Shown piece after piece: positions 57,501-63,937 of a DNA stretch of 64,000 nt. A model generated the notes under the pieces. It saw only the letters and a program-made list of their open reading frames with translations. It made no database searches and had not been told where the DNA came from. Both the position numbers and the translations under genes were made by a program. Origin of the DNA: Cristatella mucedo (lineage: Eukaryota; Bryozoa; Phylactolaemata; Cristatellidae); assembly GCA_009760855.2 (NCBI GenBank), contig WPIO01000288.1, positions 1 through 64,000 on the forward strand, in the 5' to 3' direction. Positions within the stretch are counted from its first letter, which is position 1, and the number at the start of each line of letters is the position of its first letter.

Positions 57501-60011
57501 GGAGAGTTTTGTATAGCGCACTCACAGCTTAAGCGGCTTTCGGTACGCATTCGGTAGCCAAAAGACTTCGTCTCACGCAACAAAGAGAAAGTGGGAAGCA
57601 TAGCAGAGTCAAGAGAGCAGTTGAGGTAGTGAGTAGCATGGAAGTAGCATTTCAGGACCGCTGAAAAAGATGTGTCATAGTCGGTAGTTGGAGTGTAGTT
57701 GTCGTTGCGTAAAATTGTGGAAGCGAGTTCCACAGTCTAGGACCTGCAGAGGTAAAGCTTCTGTCGCCAACTGTCTTTAAGCGGAGGAATAGGACAGCTC
57801 ATTTATTGTCCACACAGGACCTGAGGGCGCGAACAGGCTGAAACCGATGCAGCAGTTCAGCTAGGTACGAAGGAGCCAAGCCGTGGCGGGTCTTGTGGGT
57901 CAGCGTAAGAACTTTGCTCTGTATCCTTTGCTCAACCGGCAACCATCCTTGCTCTTTCAGAAGAGGTGACACGTGCTCAAACCGCTGGGACTTGAGGACC
58001 AGCCTTGCAGCCATATTCATATGCAAGCACGACCTCCATATAAACATGGACAACTGTCCGACGGAAAGAATGTTCACAAAGTGAATATACCAAATTCTAC
58101 GTATTATCCACCAAATCGCAAGAGAAAGTAGCTATCGAAAGATTTAATTCTCTCAGAATGCTATATTCCAGTAAATGTTTACTATTACTTATCTAATTGC
58201 ATGTTTCAGCTGGCAAGCGTCGTTGCAGCTGTAAAATCTGACTGAAATAATCAATTGCATCACCCTATAAACTGACCGGTAAATTTGAAGTTAATATTGA
58301 TGCTACTCTCCTTAAAAATTGATAGATTTCAAAGTACTGAATTTTTTTAAAAGAGATTACAGCAGCTTCGGAAATAAAGTCCCAAAGCTAATAGAACAGA
58401 GAATGCGATGGTTGCTGATCCAGGCAGACGCTTGAAAAATGCTGGTTGGTGCTTATGCAATTTAGCGTGCCGTTAGAGCCTTAATTTAATTGTCACACCT
58501 TATTTTAACAGTAGCAGAGCATGACACTAAATAAAAGCACCCACGTCTTGATAGAAGAAGTCAAAGTCACTAATTGAAAATAGTCTAGTCTATCTGCACA
58601 CGCTGTGATTAGTCCAAAAAAAGAGTACGACTCTCTAACTAGGAGCCCAGAGTTAAATTGCCCTCTATCAGTCTTATTTTAATTTTCCTTTACCGTTTCC
58701 ACAGATTCTAAAATATCCTCGAACAAATCGCAAAATTAATGAACATTTAATAATTTAAATCACATTCATATTCTAATTCCTTTGCTAGAATAATTTTTAC
58801 TTGCTCTACTTCAGTTCCCTAGTTGACTAGGTTAAGAGAAAAATAACAGTAAAATTCAGAGTACAGTTGATAACTAAGCTTTGCCATGTCGTTATTGTTT
58901 GATATAGCAAGTGTAATAATAATAATGACAATAATAAATATATAAAACGTCTATTGGGTCGTTTTCAAAGTACCATTAACTAACCAAGCATCTGACCGTG
59001 GTCTTTAATTTCAGTGTGAAGATGGGTGCCCAAAGGAGTAGCTTGCCGAATAGTGTCAGTGTGCTTGTCAATCTAATGCTGTTTTCAGTAAGCTTAGTGA
59101 AACCGTAGGTGCGTAAATATTCGATCGCGCCACTTTACCACCGCCACTAGGAATGCAGGATATAGGTAAGGCGGTAGCTTTCACGACCTCGGACCCGAGG
59201 TCGCGGGTTCGATTCCTGCGGTGGGCAATTCTTTATCGCCAGTGCAAGTGGTGGTAATAGCCGTAAAGGCTCTTCTGTCACTATAAAAAAGAGGCTAGTT
59301 AATCAGCTAGGATTTATTTTATTTATGAAAGCTCCGCTTGCGCTAGGAGTATTCCCTCTGGAAAAGCTTTTACAATGCATTTTTTCTTCCACGAGCAACT
59401 TTTTTATTGGTAGAAATGTTAGATCTTAAAAAACTGAAAGGTTAATCATAAGTCGATGTTATCTATAGTTTACTTAAGGATATGTGGTTTGAACCAAAGT
59501 TTGATGCTAATTGGTGAGGAAAGACTTGTTTTACATCGCACAAACACCATGTTTTATATCGGAAAGCATATTTTATCAAATGAAAAACCAATGAATAAAT
59601 CGTAATTGCCACAGAATGATGGAGCCTCTGTAAATTTATCAGGTTTATACTTACCTAATATTGATAGAGCAACCTTTCCGCTTACACTCGTTTTGGTTTC
59701 TTGGCCAACAAGGTATTCTATTCGACAGCTGTAATCTGTCTCAGATGACCTGTTTATGGGAACTATAAATGTAACGTTCTGTAATTCACTGTTACAGCCG
59801 AGCATTTTAACTCTTAACGGCATGACACGGTCGTTAGAACTGCTAAATGATCCAGTAAATTTACACTGTAGAAAGCTGTCACTGCCGCCGGTCCTATTGT
59901 GAGCTGTAAGCCTCATGCTCCAAATATTTTTTTCAATCTGAGTCGTACAACTAAAGGTCACTCTACTTCCTGCGTATTGAGTCGGAGGATGTATGTGTAT
60001 GTCCACCAGTC
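19585..60011 (-). CDS. Ig-superfamily type I membrane receptor, 3' five exons, 5' end missing
   Basis: Multi-exon gene read on the minus strand: exons 60011-59655, 48561-48283, 30048-29668, 29562-29541 and 19891-19585. Every junction has GT and AG dinucleotides, four of the four donors fit GTAAGT or GTATGT, and the phases match throughout. With one base from an unseen upstream exon the coding length is 1347 nt, giving 448 residues and a stop. Order of parts: Ig domain 1 (about 1-119), Ig domain 2 (120-212), Ig domain 3 (213-294), short stalk, transmembrane helix (317-339), basic stop-transfer run (340-347) and a tail of about 100 residues with three YxxI/L sites. The signal peptide exon was not found up to the right edge. 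The architecture resembles nectin/Kirre-like adhesion receptors and inhibitory immune receptors. The ligand and exact family cannot be told from sequence. Introns are about 11.1, 18.2, 0.1 and 9.6 kb. Confidence 0.85.
21781..22255 (-). mobile_element. LINE family B, 3' copy
   Basis: (AAT)n tail, ACTTGATAATGCG end and 3' UTR. The minus-strand frame encodes [20 protein letters not shown]. Lies in the last intron of the receptor gene. Confidence 0.87.
22298..22670. mobile_element. LINE family B pieces: plus tail (22298-22366), minus body (22370-22670)
   Basis: A plus-strand tail (GAGCCTAGAAAGAGATTG to an ATT repeat) is followed by a minus-strand fragment of the C-terminal region ([16 protein letters not shown]). 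The pieces overlap in element position with the copy at 21781, so they are separate insertions. Confidence 0.78.
23769..24222 (-). mobile_element. LINE family A, 3' fragment
   Basis: Minus strand. The 3' end begins at TATCTCCGTCTGTAACTCC and reads back to the C-terminal region of the RT protein (encoded motif [20 protein letters not shown]). About 450 bp. Confidence 0.88.
24450..24482 (+). repeat. (AT)n microsatellite
   Basis: About 28 bp of pure AT. Confidence 0.95.
24618..25985 (-). mobile_element. LINE family B, 1.4-kb 3' copy with the YADD region
   Basis: Tail at 24618, 3' UTR, then on the minus strand [20 protein letters not shown] (near 25700) and [19 protein letters not shown] plus [12 protein letters not shown] (25955-25710). 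About 110 bp of the end of the coding region is present twice (24900-25010 and 25011-25120) with many differences between the two. Confidence 0.9.
26478..27545 (-). mobile_element. LINE family B, old decayed copy
   Basis: A diverged tail region (26478-26540) and end of coding region to about 26945. After a gap, 27060-27480 matches the part upstream of the YADD box (antisense of the SLRGRLQS/YLSGR-type segment). Frames are destroyed. Confidence 0.65.
27545..28740 (-). mobile_element. LINE family B copy with most of the RT deleted
   Basis: Tail and 3' UTR at 27545-27930. From about 27960 to 28740 the minus strand encodes the linker and RT start ([20 protein letters not shown], then [16 protein letters not shown]). 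The central RT region is missing at about 27935, an internal deletion. Confidence 0.78.
29541..29562 (-). CDS. Microexon (22 nt): basic stop-transfer segment of the receptor
   Basis: A 22-nt exon lies 105 bp downstream of the transmembrane exon. A T-rich acceptor ending TTTTTTTAG precedes 29562 and the donor GTATGT follows 29541. Joined to its neighbours it reads Arg-Arg-Arg-Arg-Cys-Arg-Met-Arg (residues 340-347), exactly the positively charged stop-transfer sequence expected on the cytoplasmic side of a type I membrane helix. It takes phase 1 from the helix exon and gives phase 2 to the tail exon, which is the only combination that keeps the frame. The juxtamembrane cysteine could be palmitoylated (inference). 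It is too short for standard gene finders to call confidently. Confidence 0.8.
29563..29667 (-). other. Short receptor intron (105 bp)
   Basis: Between the transmembrane exon and the microexon. GTAAGTGT donor, T-rich acceptor. Confidence 0.8.
29668..30048 (-). CDS. Exon: third Ig domain plus transmembrane helix of the receptor
   Basis: 381-nt exon, phase 1 at both ends. The acceptor TTTATTTTACAG precedes 30048 and the perfect donor GTAAGT follows 29668. It encodes residues 213-339. A standard C2-type Ig core is visible: Cys 234 (INCSSY), Trp 248 (YFWSV) and Cys 275 (FVCIATN), with a sequon at 265 (NTT). After a short Ser/Ala-rich stalk (about 294-316) comes a hydrophobic stretch of about 23 residues from MVSIV to VMFF, with no charged residue, a typical single-pass helix. 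The exon ends with one base of an Arg codon. This is the clearest exon of the gene because the Ig core and the helix are fused in one open frame. Confidence 0.9.
30862..31240 (+). mobile_element. LINE family B, 3' end copy
   Basis: End of coding region ([16 protein letters not shown] type), 3' UTR and tail CTTTATCAAGTGCATTG. Lies in the large intron between Ig exons 2 and 3, opposite in strand to the gene. Confidence 0.87.
33112..33512 (+). mobile_element. LINE family B tail plus a second B fragment
   Basis: 33112-33205 is a complete tail with an ATT repeat. 33285-33512 is a diverged plus-strand fragment around CTTTCAGCTGCATATAACTG (YFQLHNI region). It abuts a LINE A fragment. Confidence 0.75.
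33515..33693 (+). mobile_element. LINE family A fragment (host copy, left half)
   Basis: Matches the post-RT region of the long A copy (about 18258-18437). It stops at GGCTGCTGGTTG, where an opposite-strand A copy begins, and resumes at 35118. Confidence 0.8.
33694..35117 (-). mobile_element. LINE family A copy nested inside another A copy
   Basis: Minus-strand copy with the TAATG tail at 33694-33703. It extends back through the RT, including the YADD region (reading YAEDTQ, one changed residue) and PPTETALL, and ends at about 35117. The host A copy continues on the other side. CTGGTTG flanks both sides and may be a 7-bp target-site duplication, although the right copy overlaps element-like sequence. 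A run of nine or ten G near 35090 replaces part of the native sequence. Confidence 0.83.
35118..35560 (+). mobile_element. LINE family A fragment (host copy, right half, with inverted 3' end)
   Basis: 35118-35432 continues the plus-strand A copy from 33693. At 35433 the sequence flips: 35433-35560 matches the 3' end of A on the minus strand, and both segments meet at the same element position (ctacct/aggtag). The last about 130 bp are therefore inverted in place. Confidence 0.75.
36482..36512 (+). repeat. (CT)n microsatellite
   Basis: About 30 bp of pure CT. Confidence 0.96.
36545..36640 (+). mobile_element. tRNA-like sequence of a different SINE or tRNA pseudogene
   Basis: GGGGAGTTGTTAAAGTGCTCGC resembles a tRNA D-arm with A box. 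GTCGGGGGCTCAAGCCCCG forms a T-arm-like hairpin. A T-rich run follows at 36660. It does not fold as an intact tRNA by eye. Confidence 0.4.
37378..37735 (-). mobile_element. LINE family B, short 3' copy
   Basis: ACACTTGATAAAGCGG, then the 3' UTR words of family B and the last part of the coding region, ending near 37735. Confidence 0.8.
37742..39292 (-). mobile_element. LINE family B, 3' segment of a twin-primed (5'-inverted) copy
   Basis: Minus strand from the tail (CACTTGATAAAGCACCC) to the RT segment GGTTTATAGCTAATCACTCC near 39285, which corresponds to 44813 in the plus copy at 43090. It contains an internal partial duplication around 38150-38270. The rest of the same insertion lies inverted at 39297-42200. 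Confidence 0.82.
39424..39495 (+). repeat. Short tandem repeat, three units, within LINE B
   Basis: Three near copies of GTGGGTCGTAAAAGAATTGA spaced 25-31 bp. The other B copy (near 44180) has a single copy of this word. Confidence 0.88.
39831..40535. mobile_element. GC-rich insertion of unknown class inside LINE B
   Basis: About 700 bp, clearly richer in G+C and CpG than its surroundings, with B sequence on both sides. No terminal inverted repeat, poly-A or recognised domain was seen. The minus strand has a 91-codon open frame (40177-39902), Pro/Arg-rich at its end. It could be a solo LTR, a non-autonomous DNA element or a captured fragment. Confidence 0.5.
40616..41978 (+). mobile_element. 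LINE family A, 5'-truncated copy inside a B copy
   Basis: Starts within RT at AACAATGACATTC and matches 17560-18925 with only scattered substitutions by eye, so it is young. Two open stretches (40724-41347 and 41360-41932) are separated by one in-frame TAG at 41345, where the other copy has TAT. The YADD box is intact (40943-40954). The DTIDH motif reads NTIDH, so the first catalytic Asp neighbourhood is altered. It is embedded in plus-strand family B sequence that resumes after 41978. Confidence 0.9.
42201..42720 (-). mobile_element. LINE family B, 3' copy
   Basis: AATAATAATAG, then TTCACTTGATAAAGTGCC, 3' UTR and end of coding region. It directly abuts the end of the inverted B segment. Confidence 0.85.
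43090..46056 (+). mobile_element. LINE family B, longest copy (endonuclease to end of RT protein)
   Basis: About 3 kb, heavily mutated. The endonuclease starts near 43110 ([10 protein letters not shown] at 43245-43275). [10 protein letters not shown] and HTLDQIFSY are at 43592-43790, the linker at 44060-44560, RT words (LSNYRPV-like near 44700, FDTID near 44930, [10 protein letters not shown] near 45085) follow, then the decayed YADD box near 45190 and [10 protein letters not shown] near 45590. A small (AAT)n plus CGCTTGATAAAGCGCCCG word at 43275-43325 interrupts the endonuclease. The 3' UTR is cut off at 46056. Confidence 0.87.
43275..43325 (-). mobile_element. Tiny LINE B tail inserted in the endonuclease of a B copy
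   Basis: (AAT)8-like run followed by TTCGCTTGATAAAGCGCCCG, the minus-strand end of family B, sitting directly after the ALTET codons. Confidence 0.7.
46058..46840 (+). mobile_element. LINE family B, 3' copy, well preserved
   Basis: Head-to-tail with the previous copy. The open frame 46107-46607 (166 codons) encodes [17 protein letters not shown] through [20 protein letters not shown] to TACSGSL. Full 3' UTR and tail with an ATT repeat. Confidence 0.9.
46841..47430 (+). mobile_element. LINE family B 3' UTR copy carrying an insertion
   Basis: 3' UTR words GTGCTGACACTGTGCATGCT at 46866 and TTGCATGCTGACCCTGTGCA at 47274 are neighbours in other copies but lie about 370 bp apart here. Tail at 47380-47430. 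Confidence 0.85.
46892..47262. mobile_element. Insertion of unknown class in LINE B 3' UTR
   Basis: About 370 bp, GC-richer than the flanks, with two imperfect internal repeats (CCACAGCTGTG ... TTCACCAGTGG at about 47070-47135 and 47160-47215). A 106-codon open frame on the minus strand (47180-46860) runs into the host LINE and is probably not a gene. No known domain or terminal repeat was recognised. Confidence 0.5.
47440..47925 (-). mobile_element. LINE family B endonuclease fragment
   Basis: Minus strand, two frames: [20 protein letters not shown] (matching [11 protein letters not shown] of the copy at 43570) and [20 protein letters not shown], the GDFNVHF block. About 480 bp, broken. Confidence 0.83.
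48105..48185 (+). mobile_element. LINE family B 3' tail, diverged
   Basis: AAAGTGCATAAAGAGAGATT, then GGTGCTATACAAATG and a short ATT run, about 100 bp from the Ig exon 2 donor. Confidence 0.65.
48283..48561 (-). CDS. Exon: second Ig domain (C2-set_2-like) of the receptor
   Basis: 279-nt exon, phase 1 at both ends. The acceptor is TTTTGTAG before 48561 and the donor is GTAAGT after 48283. It encodes residues 120-212. The domain opens with VPPDVP, spliced onto the end of Ig domain 1 as Val (G|TT). Core cysteines are at 144 (YINCSAF) and 193 (VTCTATN). The segment [13 protein letters not shown] is close in style to the C2-set_2 domains of nectin, nephrin and Kirre proteins, where a Trp normally follows. 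Here that position is not Trp (LSLSVF), so the core packing residue is missing. A possible sequon is at 181 (NIS). An alternative acceptor CAG lies about a dozen bases upstream but would break the phase agreement. Confidence 0.87.
49335..50530 (-). mobile_element. LINE family B, 1.2-kb 3' copy
   Basis: Tail AATAATAAAGCGCCCTTAGAG, full 3' UTR, then the C-terminal region ([20 protein letters not shown] at about 49960-49900) and back to the YADD-proximal region near 50400. Frames are broken. Confidence 0.88.
51310..51415 (+). mobile_element. LINE family B tail, strongly diverged
   Basis: GCATGCTACCACAAACCATT and GGGTGCTATCTAACGTGCTA echo the end of family B. The match is weak. Confidence 0.45.
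52412..52490 (+). mobile_element. LINE family B 3' tail
   Basis: GCAGCAAACTTAAAGCGCTT, AGAAAGAGATTGAGTTCTTT and CTTTATCAAGTGCATTAATA. Confidence 0.82.
52675..52960 (-). mobile_element. LINE family B, decayed 3' fragment
   Basis: Minus-strand echoes of the tail (CATAGCGCCTTCCAACAACA) and 3' UTR (TTAGTGAGAGATACAGTGTG). Low identity. Confidence 0.5.
53045..53165 (-). mobile_element. LINE family A, 3' terminal scrap
   Basis: Minus-strand tail (repeated TGTAA/TAATG units, then TATCTCTTTCTGTAACTCC) followed by about 100 bp of the diverged 3' end. Confidence 0.7.
54050..54170 (+). mobile_element. LINE family B 3' end
   Basis: Diverged 3' UTR, then AAGCGCCTAGACGGAAATTG and GGGTGCTTTATTAAACGCA, directly followed by a LINE A fragment. 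Confidence 0.75.
54172..55195 (+). mobile_element. LINE family A, 3' fragment
   Basis: Plus strand from just after the YADD region (encoded [18 protein letters not shown]) through [15 protein letters not shown] and [10 protein letters not shown] to the 3' end with TACATTGCATT. It follows directly on a family B tail (54050-54170). Frames are broken. Confidence 0.85.
55985..56360 (+). mobile_element. LINE family B, decayed C-terminal fragment
   Basis: Words such as CAGATTTGTCTGTCATAAGC followed by TTGCCACACTATGCC match the CRERRSCHITP coding segment. Low identity. Confidence 0.5.
56578..56767 (-). mobile_element. tRNA-derived SINE
   Basis: Minus strand copy of the same family, with the tail at 56578-56595 (AAATAAATAAATA on the plus strand) and a degraded T-arm region. 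Confidence 0.82.
57447..58020 (-). mobile_element. LINE family A, 3' fragment
   Basis: Minus strand from TATCTCCGTCAGTAACTCC back to the segment encoding [23 protein letters not shown]. Broken by a small frameshift near 57710. Confidence 0.88.
58100..58165 (+). mobile_element. LINE family B tail, diverged
   Basis: GAAAGATTTAATTCTCTCAG then AATGCTATATTCCAGTAAATG resembles the B tail. Confidence 0.4.
59150..59330 (+). mobile_element. tRNA-derived SINE, best preserved head
   Basis: Head GGTAAGGCGGTAGCTTTCACG, a perfect T-arm GCGGGTTCGATTCCTGC, then the body (TTTATCGCCAGTGC, GTAAAGGCTCTTCTG, CACTATAAAAA) and an ATTTTATTTAT tail. CGACCTCGG-ACC-CGAGGTCG forms a hairpin where a tRNA has its anticodon arm, so it is not a functional tRNA. 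Confidence 0.85.
59655..60011 (-). CDS. Exon: first visible Ig domain (V-like) of the receptor
   Basis: 357-nt exon, phase 1 at both ends. The acceptor is a T-rich run ending ATAG just before 60011, and the donor GTAAGT follows 59655. It encodes residues 1-119 of the partial protein. The Ig core is visible: first Cys at residue 22 (in FSCTT), Trp at 31 (in NIWSM), and second Cys at 96 inside the classical D-x-Y-x-C motif (TDYSC). Two further cysteines (50 and 73) lie between the core pair and could form a second disulfide. Sequons at 39 (NRT), 79 (NVT) and 87 (NRS) suggest N-glycosylation. The long spacing between the core cysteines (74 residues) favours a V-type fold. The acceptor phase requires an upstream exon ending with one base, probably the signal-peptide exon, outside the window or hidden in it. 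Confidence 0.87.
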
Positions 60012-60410
60012 CTATAAAAAAAAATTTTTTCACAACACAGTACAACGGCTAAGGGGAATATACATGCTGTTTGAGGAAAGCTGAAAGACCAACCATATTT
60101 TCCTGCGTACAACGAATCATTAAGGAGACCTCAAACTGACGGCCGGATTTTCTCGAATTAATTTGATTGTTATGTAATTTTTTCCTGTAGTTTACACTTT
60201 CTATCGTAGCGGGGTATTATTATATGTATCATTTAGTTGTCATCATTACCGTTCGTAGGCGCATATGTTACCACAGCAGCTTTGATGCACTATCAAGATA
60301 TGGATTGAGGACCTTCAACGTCTCCTAAGAGCAAGCATCGAAATGTTTCAATAACACCTTTTTCGGTTTGATGGCCATAAAACAGGCAGTTTTAAGTAAC
60401 AAATCCCACT
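60012..60410. other. Sequence just upstream of the Ig domain 1 exon
   Basis: Searched on the minus strand for a signal-peptide exon with a phase 1 donor; none was convincing. Treated as intron. Confidence 0.5.
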
Positions 60411-60546
60411 TTTCTCTCTCTCTATATATAATATATATATATATATATACAAATATATATACATATATATGTATATATATATATATATATATTGTCACTA
60501 TATGCATATAACCACAAGAATATATATATATATATATATATATTTA
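60411..60546 (+). repeat. AT/TC-rich microsatellite cluster
   Basis: TCTCTCTCT followed by three AT runs with short spacers. Lies between the Ig domain 1 exon and a LINE A copy. Confidence 0.95.
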
Positions 60547-60603
60547 CATAGTAGCAACATTAGGTGTCACATATGTTTAATGCAAGCCACTTCATCTGAG
60601 TCG

Positions 60604-63548
60604 CTCAGCTGTTGGACAGCATCGTAAATTCTGCTTACTAAATGTCTGCTCACTAAAAGTCTAAGGGATTAATTGTCCACGATCAGGTTGTCCAGGAGAA
60701 GCTAGATGCCTTTCTGCTTACCGAAACTTGGATGACGCCTTGTTCACTAGCTATATATCTGAGACCACCACACCCGGGTTTTCATTCTATCAGTCCATGC
60801 GTTCTGACAAGGTTTGTGGCGGGATTGCAATTGTTAGGGAATCGTTTGGCTATAAGATGACCAGTTTTTCGCATGGGCCATCGTTTGAATCCGTTGCAAT
60901 CAGGTCTTCATCAAAGGCAATGCCTCTCACTGTTGTGATATACCGAGCTCCTTCTGCCTGTCTAAACTTGTTTAAAGCAGAGTTTTCAGAGTTCCTCACT
61001 AAAACAAAATTGCTTATGACAGGCCGCCACTGAGTGCTGAAGACTTCAGTATTCACTTTAACAACCCTATCAACAGTCAATTCCGCTCATTTCCTGGCTG
61101 TATGGAGATTTGCAATTTGGTCCTTAGCGTTAATCATCCCACCCAAATCGGTGGCCATATCCTAGATCTCACGATCTAACTAAGAAACTTCCCCACTGAG
61201 CTTGTGGTGTGCCCACTGACCCTCTCGGATCATTGTACGGTTTTGTTTACTGTTCTTGCTCCCTTTTATGCACAGGTTAACGTTGGACTTGTTAAGCGAC
61301 GTAACTTGAAAACCATTGACTTAATTTTTGAAATCCATTTGTGTGCAGGTCTTCTTGATCTGCATTCAGAATTGACCAACAACCTTGATACCCTCATTGA
61401 TGTAGTGGTCGTGACACCTAGGAGCGCTCTTGACTAGCGTGCTCCCATTCATTCTCCCCGTGTTCAGAGTCTTGGAGATTACTTTCAAGTTACAAAAATT
61501 CAAAATATGTGCCGTGTTAAGCACAGGGTTGAACTTTGTTTTAAGAAATCGGGGTTTGATACAGATCTAGCCAATTTTAAAGAGTTTTTTTGAGTTTTCA
61601 CCCGAAAGCTTAAAAAGGAGAGGGCTTTTTTTTTCACCCCGAGATTGAATTCCTCCCAGTCAGATCAAACAAAGATTTGTAAGACAATAAAGATTTTTCT
61701 GGCTAATGCTGAGAGGACTCACTGCCCACGTTTTAACGGCTTAGGCGAAAAGCTTCCAGCTTTATGTACGGAAACGATTGCTCACACTCCTGCTTCCGTA
61801 AAGCCCCCTTCGAGTGAAGCAATGGTGCAATCACAAACTGTAATAATAATAACGATAATAATATTGTACTTGATAAAGCACCATCAGAGAACCTAATCTC
61901 TTTCTAAACGCTCTACATTTGCTGCAATGGGAAATGCAATTAAATGGTAAGTAAAATCATGCTTGAAAAACAAGCAAAATGAATAACATGGTTAGGGGTG
62001 ACATGCACAGGGTCAGCATGCAAATGTGGTGGTTAGTGGCAGCATGCACAGTGTCAGCACGAATAAGCATATCAAGGACGAATCACAGGGACCCACTAAA
62101 TGCTGACCTAAATAGGTGTGTTTTTAAGTTCTTTTTAAATGTGGTCAGGTCATGGGATGTTCTGACGCAGGTCGGGAGGGAGTTCCAGGCTTTGGGAGCA
62201 TACGAACTAAATGCACGGTCTCCAAAGGATTTGAGGTTTGTACGAGGTATTTCTAGACGGTTGGATTCCGAAAAGCGGGTGGTACGATGCTTGGCCTGAT
62301 GGGGGAGTATATCTGAGAGATAGGCTGGAGCCATAGAATGAAGGGACCTAAAAGTGAGTGTCAAGACCTTAAAGTCAATCCGTTGCCCGACTGGTAGCCA
62401 GTGCAGGTCGGCGAGAAGTGGTGTAATGTGGCAACTGCGATGTTCACGACAGACAAGCCTAGCTGCGGAGTTTTGCACCCGCTGCAATCGCCTGATCGCA
62501 CATGCTGGTAGGCCAGTAAGCAGCGAGTTGCAGTGACCTCGCTTAAACGGTTTTATGAGTTTTGTGCATCCGATGTTGCTACGTCGATAAAGTTTAGCAA
62601 AAACAGCTTGACTCCAGAAGACCCTATACCCTCATCTCTGTTGTCTTAACTGGCAGACCAACAACTAGCAGGCCTGCCACAGCCGAGATTTGTATACTTC
62701 TTTGGAAAAAGGTTCGTATACAGGTCCTTCAAACCGGAAATCATTGGCAAAATAATTAAAAGCCTAGTTCAGGTACAGAGGTTCTTGCAAAATATCGTCC
62801 GGTTTCTATTCTTCCATTTTTGTGGCCAACGATTCTTAAAAGAATTGTAGTTAAGCGGCTGGTCGCAGATATTAATAAGAATAAAATGTTGGAAACATTT
62901 CAATTGGGGTCTAAGAGGCAGCAATCCGTTGACACAGCTCTCCTCAGTCAACAATTACATACGCGGCACTGATTACAAGATATTCACTGCCCAAGCTCTG
63001 CTAGATCTATCAGCTGCCTGCGTTATCATTGATCAAGATGTTCTACTTGGACCATTGAGAACACAGTCCGGTCTTACAGGCGAGGCACTGGCTTCGTTTA
63101 ACTCTGACTTGTCTCATCGTTTTAATCCATGTTGTGTGGTCAGGTTTCATCTAGTAGACCGGTCACCTGTGGAGTCTCTCACGGATCCATCCTCGGTCCC
63201 TTGCTGTTCCCCATTTATACTTAAACTCCGGGAAAAGTGATTAAGGCCCGTGGATAAGGATATAACTTTTATGCTGATGATGCTCAGTGGTATTTGTCAT
63301 TCAAACCGTCGGAGTCTACTGCCAGTCAACTAGTAAACTAAATGCTTACCCTGCCGGAATTCGATCCTGGATGTCAAAACAATTCTTCAAGCTAAACGGT
63401 GTTAGAACTGAACTACTGCTCATAGGTCACCCAAAGCGTGCAGCTAGGTTCAAAGGACTTTGCTCTTCTAATAAGTGATGCTGTTGTGTGACCATTACCA
63501 CCTGCTCAAAATTTAGGTTTAGTTTTTGACAGCTGCCTCAATTTTAAA
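60604..63548 (+). mobile_element. LINE family A, decayed long copy split by a B insertion
   Basis: Endonuclease part at 60604-61640 (encoded ETTTPGFSFYQSMRSDKV, PLTVVIYRAPSACLNLF, PLTLSDHCTVLFT). The linker runs to 61838, then a minus-strand B copy occupies 61839-62534. A continues at about 62535 (tgacctcgcttaaacgg) through a badly mutated RT ([10 protein letters not shown] near 62990, LIGHPKRAARFKG near 63430) to about 63548. Many frameshifts, clearly older than the copy at 15452. Confidence 0.87.
61839..62534 (-). mobile_element. LINE family B, 3' copy nested in LINE A
   Basis: AATAATAATAACG tail, full 3' UTR, and a 134-codon open frame on the minus strand (62487-62083) from [20 protein letters not shown] to RSAFSGSL. 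LINE A sequence flanks it on both sides and is collinear across the insertion. Well preserved, so relatively recent. Confidence 0.9.
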
Positions 63549-63881
63549 GTCGTTTATGAGTTCACAAGAAAGCGAGGATGTTAGATAGATAGGATTACAC
63601 AAATGAGCACATCTGCATTTAAGCAGAAAAATAATCTTGAAGTTAATTCCATACGAATAGGGAACCATTGAAGCTCAGACAGAGATGGTTAGTCAAACAT
63701 TTAGGCCCTTGAAGGCTGATTAGATCAGCTGCTACCTTTTACATAAGTCACAAGCGAAAGGCACAAGCCAAGAGGCATGAATACAGTGTATGGTAGTAAT
63801 ACAGATTTGAAGTTAAGCAAGCAAGATTTACTGGTTTGAATTTTTTACTACGTTTATCTGTTGAAGTTTGTCTGCTGCCAC
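63549..63881. other. Unassigned sequence at the right edge
   Basis: Nothing recognised between the LINE A end and the (GA)n run. Confidence 0.5.
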
Positions 63882-63937
63882 GAGAGAAAGAGAGGGAGAG
63901 AGAAGGAGAGGGAGAGAGAGAGAGAGAGAGAGACAGG

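Larger units (their letters stand above)
48562..59654 (-). other. Receptor intron between Ig exons 1 and 2 (about 11.1 kb)
   Basis: Holds LINE B and A fragments and two SINEs. Nothing was recognised in 48562-49334, 50531-51309, 51416-52411, 53166-54049, 55196-55984, 56768-57446, 58166-59149 and 59331-59654. Confidence 0.75.

Noticed and set aside
59150-59222. A tRNA gene
   Set aside because: The T-arm is perfect, but there is no anticodon arm and the same body follows in several copies, so it is a SINE head.
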